NCBI GenBank assembly: GCA_023230925.1
Contig: JALNWK010000071.1
Span: 1-10,647, forward strand
Length of the DNA: 10,647 nucleotides
Reading direction: 5' to 3'
Origin: Limnochordia bacterium
Lineage (GTDB): Bacteria; Bacillota; Limnochordia; DUMW01
Shown here: piece after piece, positions 1 to 6,665 of the stretch
Position numbering within the stretch: the first letter of the stretch is position 1
Layout: every line of letters begins with the position of its first letter
Translations under genes and position numbers: made by a program
The notes under the pieces: generated by a model
What the model saw: the letters and a program-made list of their open reading frames with translations, nothing else
Databases searched by the model: none
What the model was told of the DNA's origin: nothing

Positions 1-121
1 ACATTCTTTGGGGGAAAGGGGGTCCTGTCTCTTCCCCCAGATTTTTCAACCGCCAAAAACAATAGGAATGCCCGACTGGTTTACATTAGGGTCATTTCGA
101 ACCCTGTTGCGGAAGTGCTGG
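1..121. repeat. Left copy of a 121-bp inverted contig-end repeat
   Basis: This segment is the reverse complement of 10524-10644, with a single mismatch (position 66 against 10579). Similarity stops sharply at 121/122, about 17 bases before the -35 box of the glyA promoter. The outer part is G/C-tract rich: GGGGGAA at 10-16 can pair with TTCCCCC at 32-38, as in REP- or MITE-like repeats of Bacillota. No convincing coding frame crosses it. Inference: it is the edge of a multi-copy dispersed repeat or insertion element whose remainder lies beyond the assembled contig, so the assembler broke here. A linear replicon with terminal inverted repeats is possible but less likely given the housekeeping content. 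Confidence 0.9.
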
Positions 122-138
122 GGACGCTTTTGTTTAGG

Positions 139-168
139 TTGCCTGTTTTCCGTTATTTATGCTATACT
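139..168 (+). promoter_or_regulatory. Sigma-A-type promoter for glyA (extended -10)
   Basis: TTGCCT at 139-144 serves as a -35 box and TATACT at 163-168 as a -10 box, 18 bases apart. The TGC immediately before the -10 box gives an extended -10 element. Transcription would start near 175 and leave a leader of roughly 107 bases before the glyA ATG. It is the best promoter match upstream of glyA, and it sits just inside the junction with the terminal repeat. Confidence 0.6.
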
Positions 169-215
169 TAGATCGGCCTTAGGGCCAAAGATTCAGGCAT
201 AAGTGAGCCGCAACC

Positions 216-248
216 GGGACCCAAAATGTCCCACTGGGGGACGTTTTT
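216..248 (+). promoter_or_regulatory. Attenuator-like alternative hairpins in the glyA leader
   Basis: Three short complementary segments lie in a row: GGGAC at 216-220, GTCCC at 228-232 and GGGAC at 238-242. The middle segment can pair with either neighbour. Pairing with the right one gives a 5-bp hairpin followed by G and five T (244-248), a minimal intrinsic terminator. Pairing with the left one would prevent it. That is the geometry of a transcription attenuator, but the stems are short and no known riboswitch class or T-box is recognisable. The GGGGAC-type sequence could instead be a REP-like repeat remnant, since CTGGGGACGCTTTTGT occurs in similar form at 118-133. Confidence 0.35.
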
Positions 249-281
249 GTATTGAGGGGCGGTGGGAAAGGAGTATACCCG

Positions 282-1535
282 ATGTTTCAGTGGATACAAC
301 AAGTTGACCCCGAGGTCGACAAGGCGATACAGTTAGAACTTAAACGGCAGAGAGATAAGATTGAGCTTATTGCCTCGGAGAATTTTACTAGCCTAGCCGT
401 GATGCAAGCTCAGGGTTCTGTGCTTACAAATAAGTACGCCGAGGGATATCCAAATCGTCGCTACTACGGTGGTTGCGAACATGTAGATGTTGTCGAGCAA
501 TTGGCGATCGATCGGGCGAAGGAATTGTTTGGCGCAGAGCATGCGAATGTGCAGCCTCACAGTGGGGCACAGGCAAATATGGCGGTTTACTTTGCCGTGT
601 GCGATCCGGGAGATACCATCCTAGGAATGAACCTTTCCCATGGTGGCCATTTGACCCACGGTAGCCCGGTGAATTTTTCTGGTAAGTGGTTTAATGTAGT
701 GAGCTACGGTGTAGCAGAAGACACCGAACTCATAGATTATGATGCAATACAGCAACTTGCTTTGGAGCATAGACCAAAGTTAGTTATTGCTGGTGCTAGT
801 GCCTATCCTCGGGTGATAGACTTTGCCCGGTTACGGGAGATTTGTGATAAAGCTGAGAGTCTTCTGATGGTGGATATGGCTCACATAGCTGGGTTAGTCG
901 CAACTGGGATGCACCCAAACCCTGTACCATATGCGGATTTTGTGACTACCACCACCCACAAGACCCTGCGGGGTCCCCGGGGGGGTATGATTCTGTGCAA
1001 GGGCAAATACGCACAGGCGGTGGACAAGTCTATCTTTCCTGGGATCCAAGGGGGCCCCTTAATGCACGTAATAGCCGCAAAAGCTGTGGCTTTGAAGGAA
1101 GCCTCTACTCCTGAGTTTAAGGAGTATCAGCGTTCTGTAGTTGCTAACGCGAAGGCGTTGGCTCAGGGACTTTTGGATCAGGGTTTTCGCATTGTCTCTG
1201 GTGGCACAGATAACCACCTGATCCTAGTTGATCTTCGGAATAAGGGCCTAACGGGGAAGGAAGCGGAGTCGCTTCTGGATGCGGTCGGGATCACTGTGAA
1301 TAAGAACACGATTCCCTTTGATTCTCAAAGTCCCTTTGTAACCAGCGGGATTCGCTTGGGGACACCGGCTGTGACCACCAGAGGAATGGGCGAGAGGGAA
1401 ATGCATGTCATTGCAGACCTAATTAGTAGAACCCTAAGCAAAGAACACGCAAGCGATGACATCAAAACAGAGGTATTAGCCTTGACAGGTAAATTTCCTC
1501 TCTACTCAGAACTACAAACGGTAGAGTCTGTCTAA
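282..1535 (+). CDS. glyA: Serine hydroxymethyltransferase
   Basis: PLP-dependent cytosolic enzyme that interconverts serine plus tetrahydrofolate and glycine plus 5,10-methylene-THF, feeding purine, thymidylate and methionine synthesis. The 417-residue product has normal family length. Visible signatures are the N-terminal IELIASENF, the GYPNRRYYGGCEHVD substrate/PLP region, HSGAQANMAVY, and the PLP-lysine segment TTTTHKTLRGPRGG with the Schiff-base lysine at K227. The family more often has HSGSQAN, so the Ala is a mild variant. I chose ATG at 282 because AAAGGAG at 267-273 precedes it by 8 bases and the N-terminus then matches the family; an in-frame TTG at 252 has no such site. It has its own promoter and leader. 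No clear terminator follows, so read-through into porCDAB is possible. Confidence 0.97.
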   Translation: MFQWIQQVDPEVDKAIQLELKRQRDKIELIASENFTSLAVMQAQGSVLTNKYAEGYPNRRYYGGCEHVDVVEQLAIDRAKELFGAEHANVQPHSGAQANMAVYFAVCDPGDTILGMNLSHGGHLTHGSPVNFSGKWFNVVSYGVAEDTELIDYDAIQQLALEHRPKLVIAGASAYPRVIDFARLREICDKAESLLMVDMAHIAGLVATGMHPNPVPYADFVTTTTHKTLRGPRGGMILCKGKYAQAVDKSIFPGIQGGPLMHVIAAKAVALKEASTPEFKEYQRSVVANAKALAQGLLDQGFRIVSGGTDNHLILVDLRNKGLTGKEAESLLDAVGITVNKNTIPFDSQSPFVTSGIRLGTPAVTTRGMGEREMHVIADLISRTLSKEHASDDIKTEVLALTGKFPLYSELQTVESV

Positions 1536-1723
1536 GCAGGAATTACGATGTGAGGGGATGAACTTAAATAGAGGTATTGTGCCTCAGGATCAACCAATTA
1601 GTGAAAAACAGATCAAAGGCATAGGACTCAAAAGAGGCGCCCCTTCAAGTAATAATACTAGGGTATGCGTCGTAGTGTTGACGCGTCTTCAATTTTCTGA
1701 TTCAACAAAGGAGGAGAGCAAAA
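1536..1723 (+). promoter_or_regulatory. glyA-porC intergenic region with the site deciding the porC TTG start
   Basis: The 188-base gap has no T-tract terminator; GAGG...CCTC at about 1571-1585 gives only a weak hairpin. A TTGACG at 1678-1683 resembles a -35 box, but no good -10 box stands 16-18 bases downstream, so a dedicated por promoter cannot be asserted. AAAGGAGGAG at 1707-1716 is a near-perfect ribosome binding site whose AGGAGG core ends 9 bases before TTG at 1724. The next in-frame ATG (1733) would be 18 bases away, so the TTG is the start. Confidence 0.6.
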
Positions 1724-2305
1724 TTGGCAGAGATGCTAGAGATTCGTTGGCATGGCCGGGGAGGTCAGGGTGCCAAGACTGCATCGATTTTGCTTGGTGA
1801 GGCAGCCGCTGCTGCGGGTAAGTATATCCAAGCATTTCCAGAGTACGGTCCCGAACGGATGGGTGCTCCTGTTACATCATACAACAGGTTGAGTGATGAA
1901 CCTATTCGTCTGAACTGTAGTGTGACCAACCCAAAGTATGTAGTAATCTTAGATCCTACGTTAATCGGCAGTAGTGTTGATGTGCTCGATGGTGTTGGAG
2001 ACGATGGAGTCTTCTTGGTTAACACAGACATGAGCATTGAAGACATGCGCAAGAAACTAGGGGTTTCGGACAAACAGGATGTCTACGTAATTAATGCTAA
2101 TAAGATCTCTTTGGAGACGATCAAGCGGGCTATTCCGAACACGCCAATGCTTGGTGCATTGGTGCGGGTAACCAATATGTTGTCATTAGAGGATCTTTTA
2201 GAGGATACTAGGCGGAAACTAGAGAAGAAGTTCAGGAATAAGCCAGAGATTATTGATGGAAACATGGAAGCGATCACCCGGGCTTACCAGGAGGTGAAAG
2301 ACTGA
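1724..2305 (+). CDS. porC: Pyruvate:ferredoxin oxidoreductase, gamma subunit (2-oxoacid oxidoreductase gamma family)
   Basis: Gamma subunit of the four-subunit 2-oxoacid:ferredoxin oxidoreductase, the part equivalent to the CoA-binding domain III of one-chain PFOR. It works with the products of the next three genes to convert pyruvate, CoA and oxidised ferredoxin to acetyl-CoA, CO2 and reduced ferredoxin. At 193 residues it has usual length. The N-terminal EIRWHGRGGQGAKTA motif (residues 6-20) and the following FPEYGPERMGAPV segment are diagnostic of the family. It starts at TTG, supported by a strong ribosome binding site. It is first of four same-strand genes in the order gamma-delta-alpha-beta, as in Thermotoga maritima por. 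Its TGA overlaps the porD ATG by one base (TGATG), implying translational coupling. A different 2-oxoacid substrate (2-oxoisovalerate) cannot be excluded from this subunit alone. Confidence 0.92.
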   Translation: MAEMLEIRWHGRGGQGAKTASILLGEAAAAAGKYIQAFPEYGPERMGAPVTSYNRLSDEPIRLNCSVTNPKYVVILDPTLIGSSVDVLDGVGDDGVFLVNTDMSIEDMRKKLGVSDKQDVYVINANKISLETIKRAIPNTPMLGALVRVTNMLSLEDLLEDTRRKLEKKFRNKPEIIDGNMEAITRAYQEVKD

Positions 2306-2619
2306 TGGCCGGAAAAAAAGACACTAAGCCAGGCTGGAAGTCCATTCCTATTGGTGGGTTGATCCTAAAGCCAGGTTCGGCGGCGGAGTTTGAGACAGGC
2401 GACTGGCGGACGGAACGCCCGATCTGGAATAATGACAAGTGCATCAATTGCATGCGTTGTGTTGTCCATTGCCCTGACATGTCGTTTTTTGTTAAGGACG
2501 GCAAAATTGTTGGTATAGATTATGATCATTGCAAGGGCTGCGGTGTTTGTGTTAGCGTATGTCCCCCAAAGGTACAGGCCTTGCATATGGAACCTGAAAG
2601 CAAACACCGGGAAGACTAG
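2305..2619 (+). CDS. porD: Pyruvate:ferredoxin oxidoreductase, delta subunit (2[4Fe-4S] ferredoxin-like)
   Basis: Small iron-sulfur subunit that relays electrons from the TPP/proximal cluster of the alpha-beta core to external ferredoxin. The 104-residue product carries two complete ferredoxin motifs: C46-x2-C49-x2-C52-x3-C56-P and C76-x2-C79-x2-C82-x3-C86-P, enough for two [4Fe-4S] clusters. A basic 45-residue N-terminal extension precedes them, typical of delta subunits rather than free ferredoxins. ATG at 2305 overlaps the porC stop, and AGGAGGTG at 2289-2296 lies inside the end of porC, 8 bases upstream. The gene is intact and sits between gamma and alpha subunits, which fixes its role. 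Confidence 0.94.
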   Translation: MAGKKDTKPGWKSIPIGGLILKPGSAAEFETGDWRTERPIWNNDKCINCMRCVVHCPDMSFFVKDGKIVGIDYDHCKGCGVCVSVCPPKVQALHMEPESKHRED

Positions 2620-2643
2620 CAACTGATGGGAGGGAGAGACCTA

Positions 2644-3855
2644 ATGACTACTAAGACGGCTTCTGCCGAAAAAATACAAAAACGTATTGCGGCCACCGGA
2701 AATGAGGCAGCAGCAATGGCGATGCGTCAGATTCATCCCAACGTTGTTGCTGCTTACCCGATTACACCGCAGACAGAGATTGTACAGATTTTTTCTACCT
2801 TTGTTTCGGACGGTCTTGTGGATACAGAGTTTGTGCCCGTGGAAAGCGAGCACAGTGCGATGAGTGCTACTATTGCAGCATCGGCAGCCGGGGCGAGGGC
2901 AATGACAGCCACTTCGGCGAATGGTCTGGCACTGATGTGGGAGATGCTATATATTGCCGCAGGTACCAGACTTCCGATCGTAATGCCTCTTGTTAACCGT
3001 GCCCTGAGTGCACCAATTAACATTCACTGTGATCACAGTGATGCTATGGGTGCAAGGGATGCTGGGTGGATCCAGCTTTTCTCAGAGAATGCTCAGGAAA
3101 TGTATGATAACATGATTCAAGCCATTCGGATTGCAGAGCATCCCGATGTCATGTTGCCGGTGATGGTTAATATGGACGGTTTTATTACCAGTCACGGTAT
3201 GGAAATCCTGAAGGTCTTGGATGATGAAGTGGTAACGAACTTCGTCGGGGAATATAAGGCGAAAAATCCTCTGCTGGATGTGGATAATCCCATTACCGTT
3301 GGTCCGCTGGCTCTACAGGACTACTACTTTGAGTTCAAAAGACAGCAATCCGATGCTATGGAAAAGGCCAAGGCAGTTATCGAGCAGATTGGTAAGGAGT
3401 ATGGGGATTTGACCGGTCGATACTACGGATATTTTGAAGAGTATCGCCTAGAGGATGCAGAGATCGGTCTTGTGGTGATGAATTCTGCAGCTGGAACTGC
3501 TAAAGATGTGGTAGATGAATTGCGGGGACAAGGTGTCAAGATTGGTCTTCTGAAACCCCGAGTGTTCCGACCATTCCCTGCTGAGGAACTATGCAATGCC
3601 CTAAAAGGCCTAAAAGCAGTAGGTATTATGGATCGTGCCGATAGCTTCTCCACCCAGGGAGGACCCCTAGCTGCTGAGACTAAGGCTGCGTTGTACCAAG
3701 CAGATCAGCGGCCCTTGGCAGTGAGTTTCGTTTACGGTCTTGGTGGAAGGGATACAGGAGTAGCGGAAATTAAGTTTGTTGCCGAAAAGGTACAGCAGGC
3801 AGCTCAAACCGGTGTTGTTGAGCAGTCCCTGTACTACGTTGGTGTACGTGAATAG
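2644..3855 (+). CDS. porA: Pyruvate:ferredoxin oxidoreductase, alpha subunit
   Basis: Alpha subunit (403 residues) corresponding to PFOR domains I and II; it contributes the pyrimidine-side contacts for TPP at the interface with PorB. Seen: AAYPITPQTEIV near residues 36-47, the EFVPVESEHSAMSA segment whose E69 is in the position of the TPP-activating glutamate, and the conserved stretches TATSANGLALMWEML and RALSAPINIHCDHSD. The C-terminal third (LVVMNSAAGTAKDVVDELR onward) fits domain II. I chose ATG at 2644 because GGGAGGG at 2628-2634 stands 9 bases before it; an in-frame ATG at 2626 has no ribosome binding site. It follows porD by 24 bases and precedes porB by 15. The sequence style favours pyruvate as substrate. 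Confidence 0.93.
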   Translation: MTTKTASAEKIQKRIAATGNEAAAMAMRQIHPNVVAAYPITPQTEIVQIFSTFVSDGLVDTEFVPVESEHSAMSATIAASAAGARAMTATSANGLALMWEMLYIAAGTRLPIVMPLVNRALSAPINIHCDHSDAMGARDAGWIQLFSENAQEMYDNMIQAIRIAEHPDVMLPVMVNMDGFITSHGMEILKVLDDEVVTNFVGEYKAKNPLLDVDNPITVGPLALQDYYFEFKRQQSDAMEKAKAVIEQIGKEYGDLTGRYYGYFEEYRLEDAEIGLVVMNSAAGTAKDVVDELRGQGVKIGLLKPRVFRPFPAEELCNALKGLKAVGIMDRADSFSTQGGPLAAETKAALYQADQRPLAVSFVYGLGGRDTGVAEIKFVAEKVQQAAQTGVVEQSLYYVGVRE

Positions 3856-3870
3856 CAAGGGGGGAACGAA

Positions 3871-4791
3871 ATGGCTACTTTGAAACAATTGGCGGAAAGG
3901 CCCGACCCGATTACCGGAGGTCAAAGGGCTTGCGCGGGGTGTGCCTTCCCGTTAGTGATAAAGACGGTGTTAAAGTCAACTGAGACACCAGTTGTAGTGG
4001 CTAACGCCACAGGCTGTATGGAAGTTACAACCAGTATTTACCCGTATACAGCATGGAATGTGCCTTGGATGCACAGCGCGTTTGAGAACGCGGCGGCTAC
4101 TATCAGTGGTATTGAGGCCGCCTATAATAACCTCGTAAGAAGAGGTAAGATTGATAAGGACATTAAGTTCGTAGCCTTTGGCGGAGACGGAGGCACCTAT
4201 GATATAGGTTTGCAGTCCCTTTCCGGAGCCATGGAGCGGGGTCATAATATCCTGTATGTGTGCTATGACAATGAGGCATACATGAACACAGGTATTCAGC
4301 GTTCAAGCTCAACTCCCAGGGGTGCCAACACAACGACCACTCCTACGGGCAAGGTTTCCGATGGGAAGACCCAGCTGAAAAAGGATCTGACAGGGATTAT
4401 TGCCGCCCATGGAGTGCCCTATGTAGCTCAGTCGTCCATTAGTGATTGGCGGGATCTATCTAAGAAGGCGGAAAAGGCCCTTAATACCCAGGGACCGACC
4501 TTCCTGAATGTGCTTACTCCATGCCGTCTTGGCTGGGGATATACTCCGGACAAGACAATCGAGGTGGCACAAAAGGGAGTAGATTGTTGCATTTATCCGT
4601 TGTATGAAGTAGAAAACGGTGAGTGGAAACTAACCTACAAGCCCAAAGAGAAACTGCCCGTCATAGAATATATGAAGATGCAAAACCGTTTCCGACATGT
4701 GGTGAAGGATGAGGCAATGGCGGCCGAAATCCAAGCCGATGTTGATAAGCGATGGCAGGCACTGCTTAAAAAATGTGGCGAAGAGGCATAA
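3871..4791 (+). CDS. porB: Pyruvate:ferredoxin oxidoreductase, beta subunit (TPP-binding)
   Basis: Beta subunit (306 residues), equivalent to PFOR domain VI; it binds the TPP diphosphate through Mg2+ and holds the proximal [4Fe-4S] cluster. The TPP motif is GDGGTYDIG starting at residue 105, followed by YVCYDNEAYMNTGIQRSS. Four cysteines match the proximal-cluster ligands: C21 and C24 (RACAGC), C49 (NATGCMEV) and C218 (LTPCRLGWG). The NATGCMEV and YPYTAWNVPWMHSAFENAAA segments resemble the pyruvate-type enzyme of Thermotoga closely, supporting pyruvate over branched-chain oxoacids. AAGGGGGG at 3857-3864 is the ribosome binding site. No conventional terminator separates it from the downstream T-box leader, which begins about 13 bases after its stop. 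Confidence 0.94.
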   Translation: MATLKQLAERPDPITGGQRACAGCAFPLVIKTVLKSTETPVVVANATGCMEVTTSIYPYTAWNVPWMHSAFENAAATISGIEAAYNNLVRRGKIDKDIKFVAFGGDGGTYDIGLQSLSGAMERGHNILYVCYDNEAYMNTGIQRSSSTPRGANTTTTPTGKVSDGKTQLKKDLTGIIAAHGVPYVAQSSISDWRDLSKKAEKALNTQGPTFLNVLTPCRLGWGYTPDKTIEVAQKGVDCCIYPLYEVENGEWKLTYKPKEKLPVIEYMKMQNRFRHVVKDEAMAAEIQADVDKRWQALLKKCGEEA

Positions 4792-4797
4792 TGATCG

Positions 4798-4803
4798 TAT
4801 AAA
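4798..4803 (+). promoter_or_regulatory. Possible -10 box for the serS T-box transcript
   Basis: TATAAA at 4798-4803 is placed so that transcription would begin near 4810, at the base of the T-box stem I. The corresponding -35 region (TGTGGC around 4774-4779) is poor. serS may therefore have a weak own promoter, or may depend partly on read-through from the por operon. Confidence 0.25.
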
Positions 4804-4804
4804 C

Positions 4805-5022
4805 GCGTGGCGAGGACTAGTAAGGTTGTGTAGATTGCAGAGAGCTGGTGGGTGGTGAGAATCGGTATCGACGCAACCCCAATCCACCTCGAAGCGGATG
4901 GTGAATGAAGCCTTCCCGGTAAGCCGGTTATAGCTGCACGAGAGGGATGCTCGCATCCAATCGAGGTGGCAACGCGGAGGGAAAAGCCCTTCGTCCTCAA
5001 GGAAATTGAGGACGAAGGGCTT
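4805..5022 (+). promoter_or_regulatory. T-box leader riboswitch, serine-specific, upstream of serS
   Basis: An RNA leader that senses uncharged tRNA-Ser and allows serS transcription when serine is short. The stem I base pairs CGAGG (4811-4815) with CCTCG (4887-4891), and the next helix pairs GGTTG (4824-4828) with CAACC (4874-4878). The internal loop between them holds an AGTA-type 5' strand and, on the 3' strand, TCC at 4883-4885: a serine codon, read by tRNA-Ser(GGA). The distal stem I has the typical AGAGAGCTGGTGGGTGGTGAG region. The T-box itself is AGGTGGCAACGCGG (4964-4977); its TGGC at 4967-4970 matches a GCCA acceptor end, fitting the G discriminator of tRNA-Ser. An intrinsic terminator follows. 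Boundaries are approximate at the 5' end. Confidence 0.95.
4984..5022 (+). terminator. T-box-controlled intrinsic terminator
   Basis: A perfect 17-bp stem (4984-5000 with 5006-5022) closes a GGAAA loop, and its 3' arm runs into a T-rich tract (TTTTGTATTTGTTT from 5021). Its 5' neighbour is the T-box sequence that forms the competing antiterminator. Because porB has no other terminator, it may also end the por transcript when tRNA-Ser is charged. Confidence 0.93.
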
Positions 5023-5048
5023 TTGTATTTGTTTAAGGAGGTTATACT

Positions 5049-6323
5049 ATGCTAGACATTAGACTATTTCGTGATCAACCGGATGTGGTTCGAAAGGCAC
5101 TAAAAGACCGAGGTCTAGATACAAGTCCCGTAGATGAAGTAATCCATGTAGATAATCTACGAAGGGAAACCTTACAGGAAGTCGAGAATTTAAAGGCAAA
5201 ACGGAACACCGTATCCGCGGAAATCGCCAAAATGAAGAGCAAGAAAGAGGATGCGTCGGCGGTTATTGAGGAAATGCGTCAGGTCTCGGAAATAATCAAA
5301 GCCTACGATGAACAAGTGCGAGAGATTGATGAACAACTACGCACGTTACTTCTTCAGATACCAAATATACCCCATCCTACGGTGCATATTGGTAAGGATG
5401 AGACAGAGAACCGGGTGATTCGACACTGGTCGAAACCAACCGAGTTTGCCTTTGAACCCAAACCTCACTGGGATATTGGAGAAAATTTAGGTATCATTGA
5501 CTTCGAACGGGGCGCAAAGATAGCAGGGGCTAGGTTCAGTGTGTACAAGGGGCTAGGTGCTAGACTAGAACGGGCTCTGATAAATTTTTATCTAGACATT
5601 CATACCCAGGAACATGGGTATACGGAGGTATTCCCCCCGTTTCTGGCCAATACGGAGAGCATGACGGGGACTGGTCAGCTCCCCAAGTTCGCAGAGGATA
5701 TGTTTCACGTAGAAGGAACAGACTACTACCTTATTCCCACTGCGGAAGTCCCGGTTACAAACCTTTATCGAGGCGAGATCCTCAACAGGGAACAATTGCC
5801 TCTGTATCATGCAGCCTATTCCGCCTGTTTCAGGGCGGAGGCGGGATCCCACGGAAGGGATACCCGGGGACTTGTTCGCCAGCATCAGTTTAACAAGGTG
5901 GAGCTTGTTAAGTTTGTCTTGCCTGAAGAATCCGATGAGGAACTAGAGAATTTGGTGGCTAATGTGGAGAAGGTTCTGCAGCTTCTAGGGCTTCCCTATA
6001 GAATCAACCAAATGTGTACCGGGGATGTAGGCTTTGCTGCTGCAAAGAAATACGATCCTGAGGTGTGGATGCCCAGCTATGGAAACTATGTCGAGATTTC
6101 CTCCTGCAGCAACTTCCGCGATTTCCAGGCGCGACGTGCGAATATTCGCTTCCGCCGAGAACCTGGTGCAAAACCGGAATATGTGCATACCCTAAATGGT
6201 TCCGGTGTTGCTATAGGAAGAAGTGTTGCTGCTATCCTCGAGAACTATCAACAAGCCGATGGGACTGTAATAATTCCGGAGGTCCTCCGACCATATATGG
6301 GAGGCCTGGACCGGATTTCGTAG
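5049..6323 (+). CDS. serS: Seryl-tRNA synthetase
   Basis: Class II aminoacyl-tRNA synthetase that charges tRNA-Ser (and tRNA-Sec where present) with serine in the cytosol. The 424-residue product has normal bacterial length. Residues about 27-100 form the charged, heptad-like antiparallel coiled coil that reaches the long variable arm of tRNA-Ser. The catalytic core shows motif 1 around YTEVFPPFLANTESMTGTGQ, motif 2 as FRAEAGSHGRDTRGLVRQHQF from residue 261, and motif 3 as NGSGVAIGRSVAAILENYQ from residue 383. Motif 3 is commonly SGLAVGRTLVA, so this is a conservative variant. AAGGAGG at 5035-5041 lies 7 bases before the ATG. Expression is governed by the serine T-box directly upstream, and a palindromic terminator follows the gene. 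Confidence 0.98.
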   Translation: MLDIRLFRDQPDVVRKALKDRGLDTSPVDEVIHVDNLRRETLQEVENLKAKRNTVSAEIAKMKSKKEDASAVIEEMRQVSEIIKAYDEQVREIDEQLRTLLLQIPNIPHPTVHIGKDETENRVIRHWSKPTEFAFEPKPHWDIGENLGIIDFERGAKIAGARFSVYKGLGARLERALINFYLDIHTQEHGYTEVFPPFLANTESMTGTGQLPKFAEDMFHVEGTDYYLIPTAEVPVTNLYRGEILNREQLPLYHAAYSACFRAEAGSHGRDTRGLVRQHQFNKVELVKFVLPEESDEELENLVANVEKVLQLLGLPYRINQMCTGDVGFAAAKKYDPEVWMPSYGNYVEISSCSNFRDFQARRANIRFRREPGAKPEYVHTLNGSGVAIGRSVAAILENYQQADGTVIIPEVLRPYMGGLDRIS

Positions 6324-6340
6324 GAAGTAGTCATCAAGTC

Positions 6341-6376
6341 ACAGGAAAACCTTAGAAGCTTCTAAGGTTTTCCTGT
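6341..6376. terminator. Palindromic terminator after serS
   Basis: The 36 bases from 6341 to 6376 form a perfect inverted repeat (18 + 18) centred on AAGCTT, starting 17 bases after the serS stop. The core CCTTAGAA/TTCTAAGG is flanked by AAAA on the left and TTTT on the right, as in a bidirectional intrinsic terminator. A free T-tract beyond the full stem is missing, so the efficient structure is probably the inner hairpin followed by TTTT. Confidence 0.75.
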
Positions 6377-6665
6377 TATGTATGATAGAAGCATTGAATT
6401 AGCCTGAGTTGAAGCTGTTGGGCCTTGTTTTCAAGAAGACCCTATCCCAAGTTTGTCCCGGAGCAGTTGCTCCGGGGCCAGAACCATAGTTCCGGATTAT
6501 TATTCCGCCTATACCTAGGAGGAGGGGGTTAGCGCGTCTTTTAGGTACGGAATGACTTTCATACGGCCATTTAACCCCGTTCTAAGCAGGAGATTGTAGC
6601 GATAAGCAGAACTAGTAAATTATTAATGGTATTATTAAACTTGCTTCAAAATGGTGGTGCGGTAT
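6377..6665 (+). promoter_or_regulatory. Hairpin-rich leader/intergenic region upstream of patB
   Basis: No gene is supported here. Several small hairpins follow one another: CCCGGAGCA (6457-6465) with TGCTCCGGG (6468-6476), GAAC/GTTC (6481-6492) and CGGA/TCCG (6493-6507). A longer-range pair, GGGGTTA (6525-6531) with TAACCCC (6572-6578), encloses about 40 bases. No known riboswitch signature (SAM, T-box, glycine, cobalamin) was recognised. An extended -10 element TGGTATTAT at 6627-6635 could start transcription near 6642. In that case the hairpins lie upstream of the patB transcript and would not be its leader. Confidence 0.35.

Noticed and set aside
252..281. Ten-codon upstream extension of glyA from a TTG at 252
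   Set aside because: It lacks a ribosome binding site, and AAAGGAG at 267-273 points to ATG at 282, which gives the normal family N-terminus.
1558..1800. 80-codon open frame between glyA and porC
   Set aside because: It overlaps porC in another frame, has no family features, and the real ribosome binding site inside it serves the porC TTG.
6454..6480. Second intrinsic terminator upstream of patB
   Set aside because: The CCCGGAGCA/TGCTCCGGG hairpin is followed by GCCAGAACC, not a T-tract.
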